This document shows, piece after piece, positions 1-7,217 of a stretch of 10,904 nucleotides of DNA. The translations under genes and the position numbers were made by a program. Position 1 is the first letter of the stretch. Each line of letters begins with the position of its first letter. The stretch covers positions 1 through 10,904 of the forward strand of contig CAJFPH010000011.1 of assembly GCA_904398645.1 (NCBI GenBank), in the 5' to 3' direction. The notes beneath the pieces are model-generated. The model ran no database searches. It worked only from the letters and a program-made list of their open reading frames with translations, and had not been told where the DNA came from. This DNA is from Allobutyricicoccus pentlandensis. Lineage in GTDB: Bacteria; Bacillota; Clostridia; Oscillospirales; QAMX01.

Positions 1-368
1 AGTCCGGAGCCGGCCTGCAAATGGATACAGATTTTTTTCATTCTGAAGAAGAAGAGTACGGCTACCAGTTAATTACGGGTGATACGCCTCTTCCTGAGGA
101 TCAAGCGGGGCTGCGCGCTGCCATTGACCTTGTTGAATGGTGGTGCAACCCAGCAGAGCTATACGGCGAAGAGACGGAAACCGCTTATCAATATGTCAAT
201 GTCATTCTTGTAAACAACGAAGTCGAGTGTTACGATTTTGCATTTGGCACTTACGTAGACGGTGAGTTTGAGTGGAAGCGTGAATTTGCCGTGGATTTTA
301 ATGCAACGCGCATTTTTGAGTTGAATGTGAATACGTTAGAATACGTTGAAATTTATACGGCAAAATAA
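1..368 (+). CDS. Hypothetical protein, C-terminal part (5' end probably outside window)
   Basis: This is the only plus-strand gene I support. The frame is open from base 3 to the TAA at 366-368, so the gene probably begins upstream of the window. An in-window ATG at 21 would give 115 residues. It has only a weak GGAG at 6-9 with an 11-nt spacer, so it is a possible but unconvincing start. The visible protein is strongly acidic, with a run of five Glu/Asp-type residues near residue 9, many Tyr/Phe/Trp and few Lys/Arg. It has no membrane segment or cofactor motif, and the alternating beta-like pattern at the C-terminus suggests a small beta-rich domain. I do not recognise the family. A strong terminator begins 8 bases after the stop, which supports this being a real 3' gene end. 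It is convergent with the rsiV-like gene and may be the tail of an unrelated operon. Confidence 0.6.
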   Translation, partial: SGAGLQMDTDFFHSEEEEYGYQLITGDTPLPEDQAGLRAAIDLVEWWCNPAELYGEETETAYQYVNVILVNNEVECYDFAFGTYVDGEFEWKREFAVDFNATRIFELNVNTLEYVEIYTAK

Positions 369-375
369 CAGATGC

Positions 376-407
376 AAAAAAGGTTCCGAAATTTCGGAAC
401 CTTTTTT
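376..407. terminator. Bidirectional intrinsic terminator (perfect palindrome)
   Basis: A 32-base perfect palindrome: an A6 tract, a GGTTCCG arm, an AAATTT centre, a CGGAACC arm and a T6 tract. It reads as a hairpin followed by a U tract on both strands. It lies 8 bases after the plus-strand stop and 94 bases after the minus-strand rsiV-like stop, so it can end both convergent transcripts. Confidence 0.9.
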
Positions 408-458
408 GTTGTAATTAGGATCTAAAAACTTAAAAATGCAGTTTATAAGTATACCGTG

Positions 459-487
459 GCGCGTAAAGTCAGAGCAATCATACGCGC
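459..487. repeat. Inverted repeat just downstream of the rsiV-like gene
   Basis: A perfect 7-bp inverted repeat (GCGCGTA at 459-465, TACGCGC at 481-487) with a 15-base spacer lies between the rsiV-like stop and the palindromic terminator. There is no T tract on either side, so it is not itself a standard terminator. It may be a 3' UTR stem-loop that stabilises the message, or a chance hairpin. Confidence 0.35.
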
Positions 488-500
488 TTAACTAAGCTAC

Positions 501-1349
501 TCAGATTGATATCGAAATTTCAATCTGTCCAGCGGCACCCGCGGCAATTTCATATTTCTCAAAGACAATTACAAGTTCTGTTCCATCTTCTGAAATATAA
601 AATTTACGGTTTTCGTCAATTAGACTTTTGATATCTACCTCCGGGAACAGCATAGACTTGGTAAAATCGTCCAGGAGCGGAAGTTGCGCTGCGATCTGTT
701 CATATACGACGTCCTGATAGTTGTCGCCATAAAAATCGCGTAAGGTAAGCTCCTTTCCTGTCTCGATATCAATATTATAATATCGGTTCGTCTGATATGC
801 GCTTGCTATCGTCTCCGTTTTAAAAATAAGGAAGGAAATCAGGTCCTGAGAAATATACTTGACCTCGTAATCAATCGTCGTCGAAGGCGTCATATATTCG
901 TCCGGGTCTCCACCTGTTGCAAGAAACGCATCATAATATTCCTGTGCGTGCTCTGTGGCCGCGTCAACTTCTCGCGCAATCATTTTTGAAATTTCCAGAT
1001 TAATTCGGTTTTCCAGTTCTGAATTTCCCGTGTTTTCGATTTGTGGTACCGTTACATTAATGACTTTTGTCTCATCGTAAAAGTCATAGTGGCGGAATGT
1101 AAAAACCCGGCAGAGACCACCGAGCACAGGCACATCCTGCGCAGCCCTTGCAAAAACAGGGCTGGTATTCAAAAGCGTAACGGTCGCAAGAACAAACACA
1201 GCAGCAATGGAAGAAGCATATTTCATAATTCTAGTCAAACGGCCTTTCCTTCTACCCTGTCGCAGTGTTTGCTGCATCAGAGAATCCAAACTCTCCGGAA
1301 TTTCAATACAATCAAATGCCTCATTGATTCTATCTCTTGAACTTTTCAA
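501..1349 (-). CDS. rsiV: RsiV-like anti-sigma factor (membrane-anchored, DUF3298-type C-terminus)
   Basis: Single-pass membrane anti-sigma factor predicted to hold the adjacent ECF sigma factor. Residues 1-40 are a basic cytoplasmic sigma-binding segment, 43-61 a transmembrane helix, and about 95-282 an extracellular domain of DUF4163/DUF3298 type. From memory of Bacillus subtilis RsiV (285 aa, against 282 here), similar blocks are PVLGG..RVFTF after the membrane, ASAYQTNRYYNID near 182-194, and FYISED...IVFEKYEIA near 250-269. The VFARAAQ stretch at 65-71 looks like a signal peptidase site, as in RsiV, where lysozyme binding exposes site 1 and RasP then cuts in the membrane. The start is TTG, chosen because AGGAGG lies 9 bases upstream and the cytoplasmic domain then has full length. 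It overlaps the sigma gene by 20 bp and ends the operon. The family is well supported; lysozyme as the signal is inferred from homologues. Confidence 0.85.
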   Translation of the reverse strand: MKSSRDRINEAFDCIEIPESLDSLMQQTLRQGRRKGRLTRIMKYASSIAAVFVLATVTLLNTSPVFARAAQDVPVLGGLCRVFTFRHYDFYDETKVINVTVPQIENTGNSELENRINLEISKMIAREVDAATEHAQEYYDAFLATGGDPDEYMTPSTTIDYEVKYISQDLISFLIFKTETIASAYQTNRYYNIDIETGKELTLRDFYGDNYQDVVYEQIAAQLPLLDDFTKSMLFPEVDIKSLIDENRKFYISEDGTELVIVFEKYEIAAGAAGQIEISISI

Positions 1350-1839
1350 GATATGATTCCTCCTCTCCGAAAATTTCCAGCCGCAACAGTTTCAGCGCGC
1401 GATACAGTCTCGATTTAACCGTACTCAAATTCGTCTCTGTGACGTTTGCGATTTCCTCAAGCTTCATATCCTCATAAAACCGTAAAAAAACGACTGTTTT
1501 CAATTTCGGTTCCAGTTTTTCAATGCAGGAAAGCATCTCAAGTGACGACAAATCCGTCGATACAGACTCAGACAGCAGTTCGTCTTCGTAAGGCAAATTG
1601 ACAATCTTGCGCTTTCTCAAGTACATCAAGCACTCATTAACCAGGATGCGGTAAAACCACGTTTTCATATACTCTGGCTGACGCAGCGCAGAAAGCTTTT
1701 GCAACGCTCGGACAACCGCCTCCTGGACCAGGTCAAGCGCTTCGTCCCGATTTTTGACATAGCTATAAGCCAACCGGTAAAACTTATGCTGATTTTCATG
1801 GACAAAGCCCGCGAATTCGTCCTGTGAAATGTTAATCAT
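1330..1839 (-). CDS. sigV: ECF RNA polymerase sigma factor, SigV-like
   Basis: Group 4 sigma factor of 169 residues. Region 2 spans about 13-79, with the core-binding FYRLAYSYVKNRDEALDLVQ stretch (20-39) and a WFYRILVNEC helix at 61-70. A short linker follows. Region 4 spans about 105-153, with helix-turn-helix residues LEEIANVTETNLSTVKSRLYRALK at roughly 127-150. From memory, Bacillus subtilis SigV (166 aa) has near-matching blocks in both regions, including FYRLAFSYVKN and KLEEIAEIT. The ATG at 1839 is preceded by AGGGTG, and the lipoprotein stop lies 8 bases upstream. The pairing with an RsiV-like protein supports the SigV assignment over other ECF groups. By analogy it should be released when RsiV is proteolysed and then activate envelope-protection genes, possibly including its own operon. 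I am confident it is an ECF sigma factor and fairly confident of the SigV subgroup. Confidence 0.9.
   Translation of the reverse strand: MINISQDEFAGFVHENQHKFYRLAYSYVKNRDEALDLVQEAVVRALQKLSALRQPEYMKTWFYRILVNECLMYLRKRKIVNLPYEDELLSESVSTDLSSLEMLSCIEKLEPKLKTVVFLRFYEDMKLEEIANVTETNLSTVKSRLYRALKLLRLEIFGEEESYLEKFKR
1359..1364 (-). promoter_or_regulatory. Strong ribosome binding site deciding the TTG start of rsiV
   Basis: AGGAGG on the minus strand, 9 bases before the TTG at 1349 and inside the 3' end of the sigma gene. No ATG in the same frame fits as well, so it fixes the start. A strong site combined with a weak start codon may tune the anti-sigma to sigma ratio. Confidence 0.75.
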
Positions 1840-1847
1840 GTGTCACC

Positions 1848-2300
1848 CTACTTAAAGTATTCTGTCAGTTTTGCCTCTGCATCCGCATCCGCACTGATCA
1901 CCAGAATGACGGTATTCCCATATTGCCCAAAAAACGCCTGGTCAATCTTTTTTACCTCCTCCGGCTGATAGTTTTCAAAAGAGGATCGTGTATCCGCGAG
2001 ATATTGTTCAAGGCCAGCGAACAGTTCCGCAGCCTCTGCCTCGTCCGATGCCTGCATGATACAAATTTCTTCGGCCGTTGCTCCGCTTCCGGCAAATGCA
2101 CGTGCCTCAACACTGTCGGCGATACCATAGCGCCATGCAATTACATCACGGTCGAGCTCTTCAAGTGTATCTTCAAATACAATATTCGTCATGATATAAT
2201 CTACGCTCGCATCCATATCCACTGTCACGGCAGTATGGCTACACCCTACAACCGTGCAAAGCAACAACAGGAAAGCAAACACTGCACTCCACTTTTTCAT
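1848..2300 (-). CDS. DUF4358-like lipoprotein
   Basis: A 150-residue secreted lipoprotein. Residues 1-19 are a lipoprotein signal (MKKW plus a hydrophobic stretch) and the lipobox CTVVGC puts the lipidated Cys at 20. The mature part resembles the DUF4358 family as I know it: a short beta strand, a DLEELD-type acidic helix (the 'DTLEELDRDVIAWRYGI' region), an 'AAEL' helix, a Tyr/Phe-containing linker, and a 'YGNTVILVIS' strand before the C-terminal helix. No catalytic residues are evident and the molecular function is unknown. Its ATG overlaps the stop of the SGNH gene as ATGA, with GGAGGG upstream, so the two are likely co-translated. DUF4358 proteins in Clostridia often sit beside SGNH or MBOAT acyl-transfer genes, which suggests an accessory role in surface polymer modification. 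The lipoprotein call is firm; the domain name is likely. Confidence 0.8.
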   Translation of the reverse strand: MKKWSAVFAFLLLLCTVVGCSHTAVTVDMDASVDYIMTNIVFEDTLEELDRDVIAWRYGIADSVEARAFAGSGATAEEICIMQASDEAEAAELFAGLEQYLADTRSSFENYQPEEVKKIDQAFFGQYGNTVILVISADADAEAKLTEYFK

Positions 2301-3235
2301 AACTTATAACCCTCCACGACATGTGTTTTTAAATATTCCAACCATTTTTGACAGCTTTCCTTATTCAAATGAACACCGTCAAAAGAAGCATCTGCCGGAA
2401 GCGTACCACTCTCGTCACACACGGCCTCTGAAACATTTACATAGTACACTTCTTTTTCTTCACACATTTTTTGAAGCAGCGCATTGAATGTATCGATTTT
2501 TGGATTGTTATAGATGGAATCGTTGTCCGACTTTTCCTTTGTCACAGGCAAAATAGACTGCACATATATGGTAACATTCGGGTTGATCTCCCGCAAAGTA
2601 TCTATGATTTGCTCATATTTCTCAATGAACAGCTCCTCGTAAGCCCATCCCAGTTCATTGATCCCCAGCATAATATACGCTTTGGAAAACGGTTCCGAGC
2701 TTTCAATAGCATCCATAATAGACAGCTTTTCTCCGTTTTGATTGATTACCGGATCCGTAAAGACAGTACTTACACTGGCTCCGCGGGCCGTATATGCGCG
2801 AATATTGCCCAACCCGGAATAGAGCGCAAAGCCTTCCGTTCTGGAATCTCCGATAAAAATGGCGTCGTCAAAATAGCTGTCGTCCACTGCATCGCTTTCC
2901 GGCACCGGTTCATCAAAATGATACGCCTCACTTGCCGCTTCTATCGGCATCATGTCAAGCACCGTCGTGCCGGTAGTCTCATGATCTTCCGTTATTTCGC
3001 TGGCGCTCTCTTCTTGTGCCTTCGTTATCACAGGCGTATTTGTTCTTTCAATCGGCAGCTTGACCACACTGCCTGGTATAACCGTATAGCTCGCATAAAT
3101 CATGTCTCCGGCACTCTTTGCATCCAGCGGGGATAACCAGCGAATGGCGGCTGAAAACCCGGCTATCGTTAAAGATACAATCAGCACCAAGCCTGCTATT
3201 CTTCTACGACGTACCCTTCTAATGTTTTTCCTCAT
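2297..3235 (-). CDS. Membrane-anchored SGNH/GDSL-type hydrolase
   Basis: A 312-residue protein with a very basic N-terminus (MRKNIRRVRRRR), one transmembrane helix at about 13-31, and a low-complexity extracellular linker rich in Glu, Ser and Thr (about 70-120). An SGNH hydrolase domain follows from about 124. Block I is FIGDSRTEG with the nucleophile Ser131, block III is LGINELG with Asn193 for the oxyanion hole, and block V is FDGVHLN with Asp286 and His289. The full catalytic set is therefore present. Such domains remove or transfer O-acyl groups on peptidoglycan or surface sugars; the substrate here is unknown. The ATG at 3235 has GGAGGG 6 bases upstream. It is first in a four-gene operon with the DUF4358-like lipoprotein and the SigV/RsiV-like pair. 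OatA, the SigV target in Bacillus, also carries an SGNH domain but adds a ten-helix acyltransferase domain that is missing here. Confidence 0.85.
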   Translation of the reverse strand: MRKNIRRVRRRRIAGLVLIVSLTIAGFSAAIRWLSPLDAKSAGDMIYASYTVIPGSVVKLPIERTNTPVITKAQEESASEITEDHETTGTTVLDMMPIEAASEAYHFDEPVPESDAVDDSYFDDAIFIGDSRTEGFALYSGLGNIRAYTARGASVSTVFTDPVINQNGEKLSIMDAIESSEPFSKAYIMLGINELGWAYEELFIEKYEQIIDTLREINPNVTIYVQSILPVTKEKSDNDSIYNNPKIDTFNALLQKMCEEKEVYYVNVSEAVCDESGTLPADASFDGVHLNKESCQKWLEYLKTHVVEGYKL

Positions 3236-3266
3236 AGCAAACCCTCCAAAAGACCGTTCTGATTTT

Positions 3267-3295
3267 TAGATGCATATGCCTCTTAGAAAGTTTGC
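3267..3295 (-). promoter_or_regulatory. Possible ECF-type promoter for the SGNH-sigV operon
   Basis: On the minus strand GCAAAC (3290-3295) and CATCTA (3267-3272) are separated by 17 bases. The AAC-type -35 element and the C.TCTA -10 element resemble promoters read by SigV-like ECF factors, which would make the operon autoregulated. A weak SigA reading (TTCGCA and TATGCA) overlaps it. The assignment is inference. Confidence 0.35.
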
Positions 3296-3369
3296 GAAAA
3301 ACAGAAAAATTTTTCGAAAAATTTCAGATCATATCGAATTGTCATGCCGGGCGGTAACCCTTGCAACAG

Positions 3370-3400
3370 AAAACGCCCTGCCTCGAGACAGGGCGTTTTT
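3370..3400 (-). terminator. Intrinsic terminator after pheT
   Basis: The hairpin arms AAAACGCCCTG (3370-3380) and CAGGGCGTTTT (3389-3399) enclose an 8-base loop, giving a GC-rich stem with a short T run on both sides. It lies 25-55 bases after the pheT stop and separates pheST from the SGNH-sigV operon, whose own promoter must lie below 3370. Confidence 0.85.
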
Positions 3401-3424
3401 CATAAAAGGCCGAAAAAGAAATGG

Positions 3425-5824
3425 TTATCCACGCAGCTCCGCACCCGTACGCGCAGAGAGCAGCTTTAGAATTCGCTTCATAGCGGCGTCTGCATCTTCA
3501 TCAGTTAGACTGCGGGAATGATCACGCATTGTAAACGTATAGGCAAGACTCTTCTTATTTGCGCCAATCTGTGCGCCTCGGTAAACGTCAAACAGCCGTA
3601 CCGTTTCCAGAAGTTCCCCTGCACCATCACGGATACACGCCTCCACAGCCGCAGCTGTAATTTTTTCATCGCAGACCACCGAAATGTCGCGGCTGATTGC
3701 CGGGAACTTGGCAAGCGGTTTATATTCTACAATACCGCCGCGGTTTTTATAGAGAGCTTCCACTTCCAGCTCCATTGCATAGACTTCGCCGGACACATTG
3801 AAGTTTTCCAACACCTTCGGATGTACTTGACCGAACACACCGATGTAGTCGTTGCCACAATAAACCTCCGCACAGCGCCCGGGATGATAGGAGGGGTTGT
3901 CGGTCTTCGCACGGAAGGTCAAGCCGGAAATGCGTAATCCTTCAGCCAGCGTTTCAACGGCACCCTTGACGTCAAAGAAGTCCAGATCTCCATATGCCGC
4001 TGCCGAGAGAATCTTCCGTTCGTTTGGCAGCTTTGCACCATCTACAGGCGTATAAACACTGCCCAATTCATAAAGACGTACGGACTCATTTTTCATGTTA
4101 AAGTTACGTGCCGTTACATCCAAAATAGAGGGGAGCATGATCGTTCGCATAATGCTCATATCCTCAGAAAGCGGATTTGTGATGACAACGGCATGACGCA
4201 ACGGGCTGTCTTGCGGTATTAATACGCGGTCAAGAACTTTTTGCCCGCTAAAAGAGAGGGTCTGTGCTTCGCTATAACCCAGCGCATAAAAAATATTGCG
4301 AATACAGTCGTCAAATGCAATGCGTGGCATCGGCGTATAGCGCGTTGCGCCGCCAAAAAGCGTGGTTGGAATATTATCATATCCATAAAAACGCGCAACT
4401 TCTTCCGCAACGTCGGCAAACTGTTCTACATCCATGCGCCAGGACGGCACAACAATAGCTCCGCCGTCCATCCGGAACCCCAGTAAATCAAACCACTTAA
4501 GCATATTCTCTTTTGGAATGTCAATGCCGATGAACTGATTTATGCGTTCCGGTTCAAACGGAATTACCGTTGGCTGGTAATCGGAGTGATCAATATCAAT
4601 GATGCCATCGCAGACTTCGCCGGCGTTCAACAGCTCCACAAGCTCGCAGGCACGTTCCAGAGCAGGTAACGTGTTCTGTGGGTCAAGCTCCTTTTCATAA
4701 CGCCCGGAACTTTCCGTACGCATGCCAAGGCGGCGGGAGGTCAGACGGATCGACGTGCCGTTGAAGTTTGCAGACTCAAATACCACCATCTGCGTACCTT
4801 CTGTAATTTCACTGTTTTCGCCGCCCATAACGCCCGCAATACCGACAGGTTTTTTGGCATCGGCAATGACCAGCATACCATCATCAAGCTGGCGCGTCTG
4901 TCCGTCAAGCGTATTCATCGGCTCGCCCGCACGCGCGCGGCGGACAACAATCTCTGCTCCGTCCAGACAAGCATAATCAAAGCTGTGCATGGGCTGGCCA
5001 TACTCCAACATCACATAGTTCGTAATATCCACAATGTTATTGATCGGCCGTACGCCGCAGGCACGCAGACGGTCGCGCATCCACTTGGGCGACGGCGCAA
5101 TTTTTACATTTTTCACAACACGAGCAGAATAACGCGGACAAAGCTTCGGTTCCTCAACGCGCACACACAGCCACTCACCGATATCTCCGGCGCCACCACG
5201 TACCACCGGCGTCTCCGGGAGATACTTGAGACCATAGGTCACGGCACTCTCGCGCGCCAAGCCTATCATGGAAAGACAGTCCGGGCGGTTCGGGGTAATC
5301 TCAAAATCCACAACCCAGTCGTCAAACCCCAGTACCTTACGGATATCGTCCCCCGGAGCCACTCCGGATAGTTCATCTGCGGTCAGCGTATCCGTCAAAA
5401 TCAGAATTCCATCTTCATACGCACCGGGCACATCGTGTTCCGTCAGCCCAAGCTCTTTATAGGAGCAAAGCATACCGTTACTTTCCAGGCCACGCAATTT
5501 TCCCTTTCTGATGTGAACGCCGCCGGGCAAATAGGAATCATGCAGTGCAACAGGCGCCAAGTCGCCCTCTTTGACATTTTGCGCACCAGTGATAATCTGA
5601 ATGTCTTCACCCGCTCCCACATTTACCTGGCACACCCAAAGATGATCGGAATCCGGATGACGCTCCATATGTGTCACGCGGCCGACAACCACATTTTTAA
5701 TCTCGGCCCCCATATAATCAAGCGTTTCCACTTTGGAACCGGACATTGTCATATCCGCAATATACTGCTTCGGTTCATAATCATGCGGAACCAGGCTTTT
5801 CAGCCAATTCATTGAAAGCTTCAT
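3425..5824 (-). CDS. pheT: Phenylalanine--tRNA ligase beta subunit
   Basis: Beta chain of the alpha2-beta2 enzyme that attaches phenylalanine to tRNA-Phe in the cytoplasm. The 799-residue length is normal for the bacterial long form. Domains in order: an OB-fold tRNA-binding domain at about 40-150 (containing the HPDSDHLWVCQV and ITGAQNV stretches); the B3/B4 editing region at about 210-390 (NIVDITNYVMLEYGQPMHSFD); the B5 DNA-binding-like domain at about 408-485 (INQFIGIDIP, LLGFRMDGG); a catalytic-like core at about 490-690; and a C-terminal ferredoxin-fold anticodon-binding domain at about 700-798 (KFPAISRDISVV, LFDVYRG, YTFTMRDHSRSLTDEDAD). The ATG at 5824 has GGAGGG at a 7-base spacing and lies 15 bases after the pheS stop, so the two subunits are co-transcribed under the T-box. 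I see no frameshift or missing domain. Confidence 0.98.
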   Translation of the reverse strand: MKLSMNWLKSLVPHDYEPKQYIADMTMSGSKVETLDYMGAEIKNVVVGRVTHMERHPDSDHLWVCQVNVGAGEDIQIITGAQNVKEGDLAPVALHDSYLPGGVHIRKGKLRGLESNGMLCSYKELGLTEHDVPGAYEDGILILTDTLTADELSGVAPGDDIRKVLGFDDWVVDFEITPNRPDCLSMIGLARESAVTYGLKYLPETPVVRGGAGDIGEWLCVRVEEPKLCPRYSARVVKNVKIAPSPKWMRDRLRACGVRPINNIVDITNYVMLEYGQPMHSFDYACLDGAEIVVRRARAGEPMNTLDGQTRQLDDGMLVIADAKKPVGIAGVMGGENSEITEGTQMVVFESANFNGTSIRLTSRRLGMRTESSGRYEKELDPQNTLPALERACELVELLNAGEVCDGIIDIDHSDYQPTVIPFEPERINQFIGIDIPKENMLKWFDLLGFRMDGGAIVVPSWRMDVEQFADVAEEVARFYGYDNIPTTLFGGATRYTPMPRIAFDDCIRNIFYALGYSEAQTLSFSGQKVLDRVLIPQDSPLRHAVVITNPLSEDMSIMRTIMLPSILDVTARNFNMKNESVRLYELGSVYTPVDGAKLPNERKILSAAAYGDLDFFDVKGAVETLAEGLRISGLTFRAKTDNPSYHPGRCAEVYCGNDYIGVFGQVHPKVLENFNVSGEVYAMELEVEALYKNRGGIVEYKPLAKFPAISRDISVVCDEKITAAAVEACIRDGAGELLETVRLFDVYRGAQIGANKKSLAYTFTMRDHSRSLTDEDADAAMKRILKLLSARTGAELRG

Positions 5825-5839
5825 ATTGTCGCCCTCCCC

Positions 5840-6871
5840 TTAACCGTTGAACTGGCTTAAGAAGCGCAGATCGTTATCGTAAAATTTACGAATCTCATCA
5901 ATTTTATAACGCAGCATGGCAATACGCTCAACGCCCATACCAAATGCAAATCCACTGTAAATCTCCGGATCAATATCGCAGGCACGCAAAACGTTTGGAT
6001 GCACCATACCACACCCTAGAATTTCAATCCAGCCCTCGCCCTTGCAGAGACGGCAGCCCTCGCCTCCACAGGCAAAGCAGGAAACATCCATTTCAGCAGA
6101 CGGTTCCGTAAATGGGAAGTGGTGCGGGCGGAAACGCACGCGAGTCTTCTCTCCGAAAATACTCTGTGCAAACACCTCAAGGTATCCCTTCAAATCGCTC
6201 ATACGCACGCCCTTATCAATCATCAGTCCCTCGATCTGATGGAACAAAGGACTGTGTGTGGCATCGAGGTCGTCATTACGGTATACACGGCCGGGGGCAA
6301 TCACGCGAATCGGCGGCTTTTTCCCCTGCATCGTACGAATCTGAACGGACGAAGTCTGCGTACGAAGCACAACGTCGTCGGTAATATAGAAAGTGTCCTG
6401 CGGATCACGTGCCGGGTGATCCTCGGAGGTGTTCAGCGCATCAAAATTATAGTAGGCTAACTCAACCTCAGGACCTTCAACGGTCTGAAATCCCATGCTC
6501 TCAAAGACACGCCGGACATCTGCAATCGTTGTGGTAAGCGGATGGCGGTACCCCGGTTTCACCGTACGGCCAGGCATCGTCACATCAAGCGCCTCCGCTT
6601 TCAGTTTTGCTTCCAAAGCCGCAGCGCGCAGCATCTCAAAACGCTCGCTCAATTTTTCCTCAATCTGCGCGCGGACCTCATTGGCTAGCTGGCCCATCAC
6701 CGGACGTTCCTCGGCGCTGAGTTTTCCCATTGTCTTCAAAATCGCCGTCAACGCGCCCTTTTTCCCTGAATAACGAATCCTTACCGGCTCCAATTCCTGC
6801 TCACTGGCAGCTGAGTCAATCGCCCCAAGCGCTTCCTCGCGGATACGCTCAAGATCTTCTCTCATTCCCAT
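5840..6871 (-). CDS. pheS: Phenylalanine--tRNA ligase alpha subunit
   Basis: Catalytic class II alpha chain, 343 residues from the chosen start, against about 344 in Bacillus. It has an N-terminal coiled-coil arm that grips tRNA at about 1-90. Motif 1 lies around VEGPEVELAYYNFDALN (131-147), motif 2 around RVYRNDDLDATHSPLFHQIEG (195-215), and motif 3 is GMGVERIAML (311-320). Ala309 in SGFAFGMG matches the E. coli Ala294 pocket residue that sets Phe specificity. A Cys quartet (265, 268, 273, 276; CxxC-x4-CxxC) forms the zinc-ribbon-like insert common in Gram-positive PheS. The start at 6871 is chosen because GAGGTG lies 6 bases upstream. The frame stays open to an ATG at 6937, but that lies inside the T-box terminator hairpin and its 22 extra residues look nothing like PheS. 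A second ATG at 6865 is a minor alternative. Confidence 0.97.
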   Translation of the reverse strand: MGMREDLERIREEALGAIDSAASEQELEPVRIRYSGKKGALTAILKTMGKLSAEERPVMGQLANEVRAQIEEKLSERFEMLRAAALEAKLKAEALDVTMPGRTVKPGYRHPLTTTIADVRRVFESMGFQTVEGPEVELAYYNFDALNTSEDHPARDPQDTFYITDDVVLRTQTSSVQIRTMQGKKPPIRVIAPGRVYRNDDLDATHSPLFHQIEGLMIDKGVRMSDLKGYLEVFAQSIFGEKTRVRFRPHHFPFTEPSAEMDVSCFACGGEGCRLCKGEGWIEILGCGMVHPNVLRACDIDPEIYSGFAFGMGVERIAMLRYKIDEIRKFYDNDLRFLSQFNG

Positions 6872-6877
6872 CTTTGA

Positions 6878-6883
6878 CACCTC
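6878..6883 (-). promoter_or_regulatory. Ribosome binding site of pheS
   Basis: GAGGTG on the minus strand, 6 bases before the ATG at 6871. It lies downstream of the T-box terminator and shows that the longer open frame starting inside the terminator is not the real gene. Confidence 0.8.
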
Positions 6884-6900
6884 TTCATCAGATAATTGCA

Positions 6901-7210
6901 AACAAAAAGCCCTTCGTCCGATGCGTGCATGACGCATCGGGGACGAAGGGACTCTCTCCGCGGTACCACCCCGGTTTTTCCATTACAAATGGAAACTCTC
7001 ATTCTGCCGCAGCATTTACTGACGGCAAAAAACCTTAACGCGGCTAAAACGCCATCTGCTTACTTGCATCGTTCAGCAGCGGAACTCACAGGTGAAAATT
7101 CACATTGCCATGCGGAAAACGCTCTCAGCCGGCGACGTTTTCTCTCTTTTGCGCACAAACGGCACATGCTAGCTGGCCTTTCAGCCCCTGATCATCGTCA
7201 TTACAATATC
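6901..7210 (-). ncRNA. T-box riboswitch leader of pheST (tRNA-Phe responsive)
   Basis: The conserved T-box sequence GGGGTGGTACCGCGG lies at 6958-6972 on the minus strand. Its UGGU (6965-6968) would pair with the ACCA end of uncharged tRNA-Phe. The apical part of stem I is visible as GAAAACG/CGTTTTC arms (7136-7142 and 7115-7121) around a loop containing GGCTGAGAG. The specifier candidate is UUC (Phe) at 7094-7096, followed by ACC and a TGTGAG stretch, as in other clostridial T-boxes. A small hairpin (TTTCCATTTGTAATGGAAA) precedes the antiterminator and probably corresponds to stem III. The terminator arms overlap the 3' half of the antiterminator, giving the expected on/off switch. The leader plus its terminator fills the gap between pheS and folT; the 5' boundary is set from the promoter. 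Confidence 0.93.
6904..6950 (-). terminator. Regulated terminator of the T-box leader
   Basis: On the minus strand the 5' arm at 6932-6950 (starting CCCTTCGTCC) pairs with the 3' arm at 6910-6926. The 17-bp stem has a two-base bulge and a 5-base loop, and is followed by CTTTTTG. The 5' arm also contributes to the antiterminator, so binding of uncharged tRNA prevents this hairpin. Confidence 0.92.
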
Positions 7211-7217
7211 GAAAAAT

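Noticed and set aside
2471..3136. 221-codon plus-strand open frame
   Set aside because: It is antisense to the SGNH gene, which has clear catalytic blocks. The plus-strand translation is rich in Arg, Ile and His with no domain, and no convincing ribosome binding site was noticed.
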